This document shows, in pieces, positions 35,046 through 43,060 of a DNA stretch of 64,000 nt. Position 1 is the first letter of the stretch. Each line of letters starts with the position of its first letter. The DNA lies in contig NZ_FOXE01000002.1 in the NCBI RefSeq assembly GCF_900115635.1, positions 124,001 through 188,000 on the forward strand, given 5' to 3'. This stretch comes from Oscillibacter sp. PC13 (GTDB lineage Bacteria > Bacillota > Clostridia > Oscillospirales > Oscillospiraceae). Both the position numbers and the translations under genes were made by a program. The notes beneath the pieces are model-generated. The model was not told the origin of the DNA, made no database searches, and was given only the letters and a program-made list of their open reading frames with translations.

Positions 35046-35081
35046 CGTAGGTTGTTTTACACGCAGTCTCGACGACCTACG
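35046..35081 (-). promoter_or_regulatory. Hairpin directly upstream of the rpsJ ribosome site
   Basis: CGTAGGT (35046-35052) pairs with ACCTACG (35075-35081), closing a 22-nt loop a few bases before the rpsJ Shine-Dalgarno site, in the S10-operon leader. Confidence 0.5.
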
Positions 35082-35129
35082 GCGAGAGAATTTTCTATAC
35101 GCTTAACCGTGCGTATCATTCCAGCTCAT

Positions 35130-35159
35130 GAAAAATACCGGCGCAAAAACGGCCGGTAT
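35130..35159 (-). terminator. Attenuator-like terminator in the S10-operon leader
   Basis: Stem ATACCGGC/GCCGGTAT (35135-35142 and 35152-35159) followed on the minus strand by TTTTT: an intrinsic terminator placed between the operon promoter and rpsJ. This is the arrangement expected of transcription attenuation by a ribosomal protein. Confidence 0.65.
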
Positions 35160-35313
35160 CCAGACATGGCGCAGCGATCTACGCAACGTACAGATTCCTT
35201 CTCAGCCGCCCGATTATCGGACATACTCCCCGGAAGTTACCTCTTTCGAGCAATCTCCCGGTTCATCGCAGATTCGCGCAACAGGACAACTTCCTGCTTT
35301 CGCGGACTTATCT

Positions 35314-35342
35314 ATCATAAAAGAAAATTCCTTGGATGTCAA
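35314..35342 (-). promoter_or_regulatory. S10-spc-alpha operon promoter
   Basis: Textbook sigma-A promoter on the minus strand: -35 TTGACA (35337-35342), 17-bp spacer, -10 TATGAT (35314-35319). It gives a leader of about 280 nt before rpsJ. The 440-nt stretch 35027-35466 has no gene; it contains this promoter, the leader hairpins and the proS terminator. Confidence 0.85.
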
Positions 35343-35435
35343 GAGGATTTTCTCTGTTTTTCATGAATTTTTGAAGATTTTTTTGACAGAAGGAAATCCC
35401 TGCCAAAATTTCCAATTTTATGGTCATTCCCGTCC

Positions 35436-35465
35436 AAAAGAGGAGGGCAAACGCCCTCCTCTTTT
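35436..35465 (-). terminator. proS terminator
   Basis: 13-bp perfect stem (AAAAGAGGAGGGC with its complement; 35436-35448 and 35453-35465), loop AAAC. It lies directly after the proS stop. Confidence 0.88.
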
Positions 35466-35466
35466 C

Positions 35467-36906
35467 TCAATATGCCACGCCCCAATAAATGTCTGTCGTA
35501 CATGTCTTTCCGCACACGGGGCATGTGCCCTCTTTGCCGCTTTGCACCAGCGGCATGCAGCGGGAGCTGACGCCGGCCTGCTCCTTCATGGCCATCTCGC
35601 ACGCAAGATCTCCACACCACTTGGATCGCAGGAAACCGCCCTTGCCCTCGGCAATGGCCTTGGCTTCCGCGGGCGTCTTAATGTCAAAGGTATTGTCCTC
35701 ACGGTTCTTCAGCGCCATCGCATACATGTTTTCATGGACTGCATCCAGCAGCCCGGCAGCCCTGGCCTCCAGTTCGGCCAGCGGCACAGATATCTTCTCG
35801 CCGGTATCCCGGCGGGCAATGACGCACTGTTCCTTTTCCATGTCCTTGGGTCCAATCTCCACCCGCAGGGGCACACCCTTCATCTCATACTCCGCAAACT
35901 TCCAGCCAGGAGAATTGTCAGAGTCGTCCATTTTGGCGCGGATGCCTGCCGCTGCCAGGCGATCCCGCAGCGCTGCGGCAGCATCCAAAACACCGGGCTT
36001 GTGGGATGCCACAGGAATCACCACCGCCTGGACAGGGGCAATACGGGGCGGCAGCACCAGACCGTTGTCATCTCCGTGGGTCATGATGATTCCGCCGATC
36101 ATCCGGGTGGACACGCCCCAGCTGGTCTGATGGGGATGGTGCAGCTGGTTGTCTTTTCCGGTAAACGTGATATCAAACGCCTTGGCAAAGCCATCGCCGA
36201 AATAGTGGCTGGTGCCTGCCTGGAGCGCCTTGTGGTCATGCATCATGCACTCCACGGTATAGGTCTCCTCAGCGCCCTTGAACTTCTCTTTCTCCGTCTT
36301 GCGGCCCTTGATAACCGGCATAGCCAGGACATTTTCCATGAAATCCGCATAGATGTTCAGCATCCGCATCGTTTCTTCCCGGGCATCTTCGGCAGTGGCG
36401 TGCATGGTGTGGCCCTCCTGCCACAAAAACTCCCGGTGGCGCAGGAAGGGACGGGAGGTCTTCTCCCACCGCAGAACGCTGCACCACTGGTTGTACAGCT
36501 TGGGCAAATCACGCCAAGAGTGAATGATATTGGCGTAATGCTCGCAGAACAGGGTCTCGGATGTGGGACGCACACACAGGCGATCATCCAGTTTTTCGCT
36601 GCCGCCCATGGTAACCCAGGCACACTCCGGCGCAAACCCCTCTACATGATCTTTTTCTTTCTGAAGCAGAGACTCGGGAATCAGCACAGGCAGATACACG
36701 TTTTCGTGGCCCGTCTCCTTAAATTGCCGGTCCAGCTCCTTCTGAATATTTTCCCAAATGGCATAGCCATAGGGCCGGTAAATAAACATACCCTTTACAG
36801 AGGTGTAATCAATGAGCTCCGCCTTTTTGCACACGTCCGTGTACCACTGGGCAAAATCAACATCCCGGGCGGTAATGGCGTCTACTTGTCTTTTATCCTG
36901 TGCCAT
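35467..36906 (-). CDS. proS: Prolyl-tRNA synthetase (archaeal/eukaryotic-type, short form)
   Basis: 479-aa class II synthetase. The catalytic core has a motif-2 loop in RHREFLWQEGHTMHA and a motif-3 region in GLVLPPRIAPVQ. An anticodon-binding domain and a C-terminal zinc-type domain (CGDLACE... CPVCGKTC) follow. It lacks the insertion editing domain of the ~570-aa bacterial form, so mischarged Ala- or Cys-tRNAPro must be cleared in trans; a YbaK-type protein is encoded at 61.5 kb. It attaches proline to tRNAPro. Confidence 0.96.
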   Translation of the reverse strand: MAQDKRQVDAITARDVDFAQWYTDVCKKAELIDYTSVKGMFIYRPYGYAIWENIQKELDRQFKETGHENVYLPVLIPESLLQKEKDHVEGFAPECAWVTMGGSEKLDDRLCVRPTSETLFCEHYANIIHSWRDLPKLYNQWCSVLRWEKTSRPFLRHREFLWQEGHTMHATAEDAREETMRMLNIYADFMENVLAMPVIKGRKTEKEKFKGAEETYTVECMMHDHKALQAGTSHYFGDGFAKAFDITFTGKDNQLHHPHQTSWGVSTRMIGGIIMTHGDDNGLVLPPRIAPVQAVVIPVASHKPGVLDAAAALRDRLAAAGIRAKMDDSDNSPGWKFAEYEMKGVPLRVEIGPKDMEKEQCVIARRDTGEKISVPLAELEARAAGLLDAVHENMYAMALKNREDNTFDIKTPAEAKAIAEGKGGFLRSKWCGDLACEMAMKEQAGVSSRCMPLVQSGKEGTCPVCGKTCTTDIYWGVAY

Positions 36907-36974
36907 GATTCTCCATTCCTTTGCATCAAATTCAATCTATCATGTATCGCGCATGCTGTCGTCACTGAATTCTT

Positions 36975-37003
36975 ATTGTATCCACTCCCATGAAAAATGT
37001 CAA
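36975..37003 (-). promoter_or_regulatory. proS promoter
   Basis: -35 TTGACA (36998-37003), 17 bp, -10 TACAAT (36975-36980), minus strand. The leader is only about 65 nt, too short for a T-box. In the 409-nt gap 36907-37315 I see only this promoter, the divergent one at 37206, and a weak 6-bp hairpin near 37190. Confidence 0.85.
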
Positions 37004-37205
37004 CCATCCATCCCGGCAGACCTTTTTGATCTATTTGTGCACGCTTAAAATTTCCGGCAATTTGGCCTCCTTGAAAAAGATCCCTTGCGATGATAAGCGG
37101 GAGCAATCACCGAATATCAGAATGCACCCCCGTAATTTAGAACCTTTGCAGAATCTCATCGTCAAGTCCTGAACTTCGGATAAAAGGAGCGGTTTCCACG
37201 CTCCC

Positions 37206-37234
37206 TTGACACATCTGTTTTTCTTTGGTACACT
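37206..37234 (+). promoter_or_regulatory. Promoter of the GNAT acetyltransferase gene
   Basis: -35 TTGACA (37206-37211), 17-bp spacer, -10 TACACT (37229-37234). Divergent from the proS promoter. Confidence 0.75.
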
Positions 37235-37315
37235 GAAAACAATTAAATATAAAAGAACCGTCGATGCGACAAGCATAGAAGGGCTTTTAAGTATTTTTAC
37301 TGTGAGGTAAGCGAT

Positions 37316-37837
37316 ATGAAGAAAGCCGCTTCTATTTTTTTACGTGCGGAAATATATCCTCAGGATGTGGAACACCTGATCAAATGGATGAGCAATCCCC
37401 GGATTGTCCGGTATCTTCACGAGGATCCCGATGTCGTACGAGAACTTCAACGGCTTCTTGTGACGGTTCCGGCACCCATGTTGACTTTTCAGTTCAACCG
37501 CTGGGGCCGCTTTTTTATTGTCTGTGACCCCCAAGGCAGCGCCATCGGATTTGTGAAGATGAAATCCATGGCATCCCAGGGCACCTACGAAATTGTGTTC
37601 GTTATTGGGGAAGAGGGCCTCTGGGGAAACGGATATGGCAAGAATGCCATCCGTGCGGCCTTATCCACTGCCTTCTTTGAATGGCGGGCCAAAAAGGTTG
37701 TTGCAAAGATCTATGCAGGCAACGGCCGATCCATCCGCTCCGTGCAGTCCTGCGGCTTCAGTTGTGAGTACCACGAAGAGCCCCTGTTCCGTTACAGCAT
37801 TACGATGGACGATTATCTGGATCGCCTGCGGGCATAG
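37316..37837 (+). CDS. GNAT-family N-acetyltransferase
   Basis: 173 aa. A RimJ/RimL-like fold is suggested by the N-terminal MSNPRIVRYLHEDP segment, the acetyl-CoA loop region GLWGNGYGKNAIRAAL (residues about 100-115) and a C-terminal GNGRSIRSVQSCGF. It transfers acetyl from acetyl-CoA to an amine; the substrate is unknown. Single gene with its own promoter. Confidence 0.88.
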   Translation: MKKAASIFLRAEIYPQDVEHLIKWMSNPRIVRYLHEDPDVVRELQRLLVTVPAPMLTFQFNRWGRFFIVCDPQGSAIGFVKMKSMASQGTYEIVFVIGEEGLWGNGYGKNAIRAALSTAFFEWRAKKVVAKIYAGNGRSIRSVQSCGFSCEYHEEPLFRYSITMDDYLDRLRA

Positions 37838-37966
37838 CTTTACGGAAGGCATGGGGATTTTCTGTTTTTTTCATGCTACCCGCAGCTGCGCAGCAATCAA
37901 CTGTTTCTATTTTGTAACGACACAGCCCCGGCTTTCTGCTATGTTCGAGAAAAAGGAGGGAGCCTT

Positions 37967-38971
37967 ATGAAGTGCGTTACCGCCCTGCTGGCATCCCTGC
38001 TGCTTCTCACCAGCTGCAGTGCGCCGCCGGAGGCAGCATCCAGTCTGGGTGCCGCGCAAAAAAGTAATGGTGCAGCAGTGCAGGCCGCCGTTACCTCAGA
38101 AGAAGAGGTCCGTGCTCTGTACGCAGCAGACACAAATAGCTACCGCGCCGTTCAGTCGGTCACGCCCTATGAGGGGGATTTCCTGGTCTGTCTGGGGGAC
38201 AACGGCTATCCCACCCGCTTCGACTGGGTATATGGCGCCACCGGCATCCGCCGCCCCTTGGCCTTTGACTACGAAGGCGTGGTGCAGGTGGAGATCCTGG
38301 ACACCGCCTCCATTCAGGCGCTGACGGACGGAGTCAGCACCATCAACGGCTACCGGAGCTTTCCTCACTGGGTCTATGCGGACCTGTCGGGTCTCTATGA
38401 CGGGACCGGACAGACAGGAACGGACTACGATCCCTACGCTTGGCCGCCCACTGCCTATACGGAGCCATATTGGGCGGCGGTGACGGAGCCGCACTCCTTC
38501 GGCATGTTTGGCCGCAGGGAGGCAGTATCCTTCGCCCAAGTGGAATGCAGCGGCTTTGCTCTGTCCTTCGCGCCTCTGGCGGATGGCAGCGATTTCTCCT
38601 CTGCCTTCTGTGCGCCGCCGGGGACAGACATCGCCTATGATGCGCTCAGCCGCACTCTGACCGTCACCTGCCGCGACACCTTCCTGGACAGCGGTGAGCT
38701 GGATCCAGCCATGGCAGAGGCAGGCTACACTGCGGAATGGCTGCAGGAAAATAACTCCCTGTACCCGGAGGACTTCCCCTCCGGCTCCCTGGCCGGCAGC
38801 TGTCCCCTGGTGGAGTCTGCCGCCATTGCCCAAGTGGGAAATGATGCGGTGGTGACGCTGGTGCTGATGGCAACGGACGATCCCCTGTTCTACACTGTGG
38901 AAGAGGGATATCAAGGCCCTGCAGACACCGGGCCCTACTTCCGCCTGAAGCTGCGGGCAGGCAGCTGGTGA
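37967..38971 (+). CDS. Hypothetical lipoprotein
   Basis: 334 aa. The signal peptide ends in LLLTSC (lipidated Cys17), followed by an Ala/Ser-rich linker and a secreted domain rich in Tyr, Pro and Asp. I do not recognise the domain. An AGGAGG-type site (AAAGGAGGGAGCC) precedes the ATG. It stands alone between a GNAT gene and convergent rny and may have a role at the cell surface. Confidence 0.75.
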   Translation: MKCVTALLASLLLLTSCSAPPEAASSLGAAQKSNGAAVQAAVTSEEEVRALYAADTNSYRAVQSVTPYEGDFLVCLGDNGYPTRFDWVYGATGIRRPLAFDYEGVVQVEILDTASIQALTDGVSTINGYRSFPHWVYADLSGLYDGTGQTGTDYDPYAWPPTAYTEPYWAAVTEPHSFGMFGRREAVSFAQVECSGFALSFAPLADGSDFSSAFCAPPGTDIAYDALSRTLTVTCRDTFLDSGELDPAMAEAGYTAEWLQENNSLYPEDFPSGSLAGSCPLVESAAIAQVGNDAVVTLVLMATDDPLFYTVEEGYQGPADTGPYFRLKLRAGSW

Positions 38972-39019
38972 CCCGGTGCTGTCTGCCATTCCTTATATTG
39001 TTTTACCGGAACAGCAAAA

Positions 39020-39053
39020 GAGAGGAGCGCAGTGCGCCCCTCTCCGCTTTTTT
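39020..39053. terminator. Terminator between the lipoprotein gene and rny
   Basis: Stem GAGAGG-GCGC/GCGC-CCTCTC with single opposed bases (39020-39030 and 39034-39044), then CGCTTTTTT on the plus strand. It lies between two convergent genes. Confidence 0.82.
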
Positions 39054-40605
39054 ATTTTGCGTACTCGACGACCTTGGTCTCCCGGAGGACATGGACCTTG
39101 ATCTGACCAGGATATTCCATTTCCTCTTCGATCTTTTTGGCCAAATCCCTGGCCAGAATCACCATCTGATCCTCGCTGACCTGCTCCGGCTTCACCATGA
39201 CACGGACCTCGCGGCCGGCCTGGATGGCGAAAGCCTTGTCCACACCGGGATAGGTACCCGTAATGGTTTCCAGCTGTTCCAGACGCTTAATGTAATTCTC
39301 CAGATTTTCGCGCCGGGCACCAGGACGGGCGGCGGAAATGGCATCCGCTGCCTGGACAAGGCATGCCACAATCGTCCGGGGCTCCACATCATTGTGATGG
39401 GCCTCGATGGCGTGGATAATATCCTCCCGCTCCTTGTACTTGCGGGCAAATTCCACACCCAGCGCCACATGGGTGCCCTCCATCTCATGATCCACAGCCT
39501 TACCCAGGTCGTGAAGCAGACCTGCGCGTTTGGCAGCCTGAACATCAGCGCCCAGCTCTGCAGCCATCATACCGGCGATATGGCTGACTTCCACGGAGTG
39601 CTGCAGCACGTTCTGGCCGTAGCTGGTGCGGTAGTGGAGGCGGCCCAGCATCTTCACCAGCTCCGGGTGCAGATTGCGGACTCCGCATTCAAATGTCACG
39701 CGTTCGCCCTCGGCCTTGATGGTAGCTTCCACCTCGCGGCGGGCCTTCTCTACCATCTCCTCAATGTGCGTGGGATGAATCCGGCCGTCGGCAATCAGCT
39801 TCTCCAATGCCAGGCGGGCAATCTCCCGCCGCACCGGCTCAAAGCAGGAGACCGTGATAGCTTCCGGCGTGTCGTCGATAATCAAATCCACGCCGGTCAG
39901 TGTCTCAATGGTGCGGATGTTGCGGCCCTCACGGCCGATGATACGGCCCTTCATCTCGTCATTGGGCAGGGGAACCACACTGACGGTCATCTCAGCCACC
40001 TGATCCGCCGCACACCGCTGGATGGCCTGTGCCACCACTTCCCGCGCGCGGGTCTCACATTCTTCCTTCATCCGGGACTCAACCTCTTTGATTTTGAGGG
40101 CAGTCTCGTGGGTCACTTCAGACTCCACCTGGGCAATAAGGTATGCCTTTGCCTCCTCAGCAGTGAAGCCGGAAATGCGCTCCAGCATTTCCGTCTGGCT
40201 GCGTTTGATGGTTTTAATCTCCTCAGTTTCCTTGTCGATGGCCGCATGTTTTTGGGCCAGGGACTCCTCTTTTTTCTCAATGGACTCGGTCTTTCGATCG
40301 AGGTTCTCTTCCTTCTGCTGCAGGCGGTTCTCCTGCCGCTGCAGATCGGCTCTGCGTTCTTTTACTTCCTTCTCATACTCGCTGCGGTTCTTTAAAATCT
40401 CTTCCTTTGCTTCCAGCAGGGCCTCGCGCTTCTTGGATTCAGCGCTTTTAATGGCCTCGTTGATGATGCGCTTTCCCTCATCTTCTGCGCTTGAAATTTC
40501 CTTCTCAGAGACATTCTTCCGGTAGCGAATACCGAGTGGGAAGCAAATCACACCGCCGGCCACCAGCCCGATCAGGGCGGCGATGATGGGGTTCATGATT
40601 TGCAC
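39052..40605 (-). CDS. rny: Ribonuclease Y
   Basis: 517-aa endoribonuclease that starts mRNA decay at the membrane. Order: N-terminal membrane helix (residues about 5-25), long charged coiled coil (to about 200), KH domain ([19 protein letters not shown]), HD domain with the metal His-Asp pair ([15 protein letters not shown]). The length and domain order are canonical. ymdB, its usual neighbour in Firmicutes, is at 62 kb instead. Confidence 0.97.
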   Translation of the reverse strand: MQIMNPIIAALIGLVAGGVICFPLGIRYRKNVSEKEISSAEDEGKRIINEAIKSAESKKREALLEAKEEILKNRSEYEKEVKERRADLQRQENRLQQKEENLDRKTESIEKKEESLAQKHAAIDKETEEIKTIKRSQTEMLERISGFTAEEAKAYLIAQVESEVTHETALKIKEVESRMKEECETRAREVVAQAIQRCAADQVAEMTVSVVPLPNDEMKGRIIGREGRNIRTIETLTGVDLIIDDTPEAITVSCFEPVRREIARLALEKLIADGRIHPTHIEEMVEKARREVEATIKAEGERVTFECGVRNLHPELVKMLGRLHYRTSYGQNVLQHSVEVSHIAGMMAAELGADVQAAKRAGLLHDLGKAVDHEMEGTHVALGVEFARKYKEREDIIHAIEAHHNDVEPRTIVACLVQAADAISAARPGARRENLENYIKRLEQLETITGTYPGVDKAFAIQAGREVRVMVKPEQVSEDQMVILARDLAKKIEEEMEYPGQIKVHVLRETKVVEYAK

Positions 40606-40717
40606 TCCTCCTAATTCATACGGTATTGGTTCGCTCTATATGCAGATCAGTTGATCGCATGCTTTTAGAAAACAATCGGCCGGCACCCCTGTTGCCCTCC
40701 GATAATTATCCTTTTTT

Positions 40718-40746
40718 AGTTTAGTCGTTTGTCGGACACCTGTCAA
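40718..40746 (-). promoter_or_regulatory. rny promoter
   Basis: -35 TTGACA (40741-40746), 17-bp spacer, -10 TAAACT (40718-40723), minus strand, about 110 nt before rny. The rest of the 322-nt gap 40606-40927 is AT-rich, and I see nothing else in it. Confidence 0.75.
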
Positions 40747-40927
40747 GAAAAACCGTATAAATGCTCCAAATATACACTCATTTTTTTGGCGTGTCCCTAT
40801 ATATCGGATACATACGCAGTTTTATAATCTATATTTAGTCATTTTTAGGCCAATTTCATACAAATCGTCGGGTGCATCCCGTCAGTCCGTTTGTTTCCAT
40901 CGCCGCGGATTTTGACGAACGGATTGT

Positions 40928-41671
40928 TTACGGCGTATCGATATACGCTGCCGCCGCATACCCCACATAGCCGCCGTAATGCACTACATACCAGCCCTGC
41001 CATTCGCCGTAAACCGTAACGGCGGCGCCATTCGGCATGTTGGCAATCACCGTCCCCTGATGAGATGGGTAACTCCGCAGATTCAGCGTCCCATACCCTA
41101 CCGTCACTGTGCCTGAGAGCGGATCCATGGGGTAGATGAAGGGCAGTCCGAAAAATTCCGTCAGGGCCCTGGCCAACTGCTGTGCGATGGCGTCAAAATG
41201 GCTCTCCAGCCAAAGGGCGTCGCTGTAGTTGTCGTGATAGCCAATCTCCACCAAGACAGCCGGCGCCCTGGACAGGCGTACCTCTCCAAGGGTTGTGGTT
41301 GCCCGGGTGGTAACCCGGTTTGGCAGTGGATAAATTTTCCGCAGTTCATCTGCAATTAGTTCCGCAGCCCGCTGTCCCTCGCTGCTGCTTGGATAGTAAA
41401 ATGCAATAATGCCCCGGTTTTCTCCATAGTGCCCCTCTCCGGATGCATTGGAATGCAGCGCCAGATAAAAATCATAATAACCGGCGTTGGCCTCCCGGAT
41501 GGAGGAGGCAGCCGTCATTTCCGGGCGGTTGCGCGTGTACTGGATACCATTGGAGAGTAAATAAGGTACCAGCGCATCTGCCAGCAGGTTCATGTTATAC
41601 TCTTCCGATCCGCTGCCGGTGACATACTGGTTCCACTCTTGCGTGGATGGACTCAAATAGATAATAGGCAT
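40928..41671 (-). CDS. N-acetylmuramoyl-L-alanine amidase-like protein with SH3 domain
   Basis: 247 aa. An Amidase_3-type domain spans residues about 1-180: zinc/catalytic segments FYLALHSNASGEGH and APAVLVEIGYHDN are visible. A C-terminal bacterial SH3 domain follows (TLNLRSYPSHQGTVIANMPN). Two oddities: there is no signal peptide, and the first zinc-ligand motif DPGHGG of the family is replaced by LSPSTQEWN. Similar forms occur in spore-related and phage-type amidases. It may leave the cell by lysis or act inside a spore compartment. Confidence 0.85.
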   Translation of the reverse strand: MPIIYLSPSTQEWNQYVTGSGSEEYNMNLLADALVPYLLSNGIQYTRNRPEMTAASSIREANAGYYDFYLALHSNASGEGHYGENRGIIAFYYPSSSEGQRAAELIADELRKIYPLPNRVTTRATTTLGEVRLSRAPAVLVEIGYHDNYSDALWLESHFDAIAQQLARALTEFFGLPFIYPMDPLSGTVTVGYGTLNLRSYPSHQGTVIANMPNGAAVTVYGEWQGWYVVHYGGYVGYAAAAYIDTP

Positions 41672-41760
41672 GGTGGTTCCTCCTTCCCTTCTATTTATAT
41701 GGCTTTTCCACGGAATATGTGATAAACTGTTTCAGAAAAAAGCCGGAAAGGATCAATACC

Positions 41761-42990
41761 ATGAAAGCAGATCGCAGTTATCCCCAATATACCGTCACAG
41801 CCAAGGCAGAAGCCGCCATTTTGCGGGGACATCCCTGGGTGTATGATGCCGAAATTCTGCATGCAGAGGGCGAAACCGTCAACGGCGGCCTGGTGGACGT
41901 TCTCAACAAAAAAGGGCGGTACTTGGGTACAGGCTTTCTCTCTGAGGCATCCAAGATCCGGGTACGCCTTCTCTCCCGCAATGCCAACGACCGGTTCGAC
42001 AGCGCCTTCTGGACGAGAAAGCTCCGCTGGGCCTGGGAATACCGCAAGGCGGTCATGGCGCCCGCGGATCTGGATTGCTGCCGGATCATCTTCGGTGAGG
42101 CAGACGCCTTCCCCGGGCTGACCGTGGACAAGTTCCATGACCTGCTTTCTGTGCAGGTTCTGTCCGTGGGTATGGAGCGCATCAAGGGCATGCTGCTCCC
42201 CGCCCTGGTGGAGATCCTCCGCCAGGATGGGCAGGACATCCGTGGTGTCTATGAGCGAAACGATGTGGCTCTGCGGGAAAAAGAGGGCCTTTCCCAGTAC
42301 AAGGGATGGTTTCCCATCCCGGACGAGGCTCCCCCATCCTCGCCGGTTACGGAAATCACCGAAAACAGCATCCGTTATCTGGTAGATGTGGAAAACGGTC
42401 AAAAGACCGGATTCTTTCTGGACCAGAAATACAACCGGCAGGCCGTCGCCCGTCTGGCCAGGGGAAAGACGGTGCTGGACTGTTTTACCCACACCGGTTC
42501 TTTTGCCCTGAACGCAGCGATGGGCGGAGCCGCCCATGTCACCGCAGTGGACGTATTGGAATCAGCCGTAGAGATGGCACGGGCCAATGCGGAGCGAAAT
42601 GGCCTTGGCAGCATCGTGGACTGCGTGGCAGCGAATGTGTTTGAGCTGCTGCCCGCCCTGGAAAAGGATCCTGCGAAATATGATTTTATCATTCTGGATC
42701 CCCCGGCCTTTACAAAGTCCCGAAAAACCGTCCACAACGCGCTGGCCGGGTACAAGGAGATCAACTACCGGGCCATGCGGCTGCTTCCCCGGGGCGGATA
42801 CCTCGCCACCTGCTCCTGCTCCCACTTTGCCACGGAAGAGAAATTTGCTGCCATGCTTCACGATGCCGCCAGGGATGCCGGCGTCCAGCTTCGGCAGATT
42901 GAGGCCCGGCAGCAGAGTTGTGACCACCCCATTTTGTGGGGCGTGGAGGAGACCAGTTACTTGAAATTCTATCTGTTCCAGGTCATTTGA
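41761..42990 (+). CDS. Class I rRNA large-subunit methyltransferase (RlmI family)
   Basis: 409 aa. N-terminal PUA domain (residues about 10-75, AILRGHPWVYDAEI) and C-terminal Rossmann methyltransferase with motif I (VLDCFTHTGSFALNAAMGG) and motif IV DPPAFTKS, followed by the ATCSCSH cysteine segment. It resembles RlmI, which makes m5C in 23S rRNA. The start at 41761 is chosen for its AAAGGA 8 nt upstream; the longer frame from 41719 begins within the promoter region. Confidence 0.92.
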   Translation: MKADRSYPQYTVTAKAEAAILRGHPWVYDAEILHAEGETVNGGLVDVLNKKGRYLGTGFLSEASKIRVRLLSRNANDRFDSAFWTRKLRWAWEYRKAVMAPADLDCCRIIFGEADAFPGLTVDKFHDLLSVQVLSVGMERIKGMLLPALVEILRQDGQDIRGVYERNDVALREKEGLSQYKGWFPIPDEAPPSSPVTEITENSIRYLVDVENGQKTGFFLDQKYNRQAVARLARGKTVLDCFTHTGSFALNAAMGGAAHVTAVDVLESAVEMARANAERNGLGSIVDCVAANVFELLPALEKDPAKYDFIILDPPAFTKSRKTVHNALAGYKEINYRAMRLLPRGGYLATCSCSHFATEEKFAAMLHDAARDAGVQLRQIEARQQSCDHPILWGVEETSYLKFYLFQVI

Positions 42991-43035
42991 TCATAAAAGG
43001 GGACGGCGCCAAATGGTGCCGTCCCCTTTTATGAT
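42990..43035. terminator. 21-bp bidirectional terminator
   Basis: 21-bp stem (42990-43010 and 43015-43035, one G-T pair), loop AAAT, between the convergent methyltransferase and SLH-protein genes. AAAA and TTTT flank the GC-rich core. Confidence 0.9.
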
Positions 43036-43060
43036 TGTTTCAGAGCAGAGCCGTGTTGGA

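Noticed and set aside
35128-36993. 621-aa plus-strand frame opposite proS
   Set aside because: Shadow of proS that also runs through the S10 leader and the proS terminator.
36907-37205. T-box leader for proS
   Set aside because: The sigma-A promoter at 36975-37003 leaves only about 65 nt of leader and no T-box motif is present.
38972-39051. Hidden small gene between the lipoprotein gene and rny
   Set aside because: The gap is filled by a terminator and has no start with a ribosome site.
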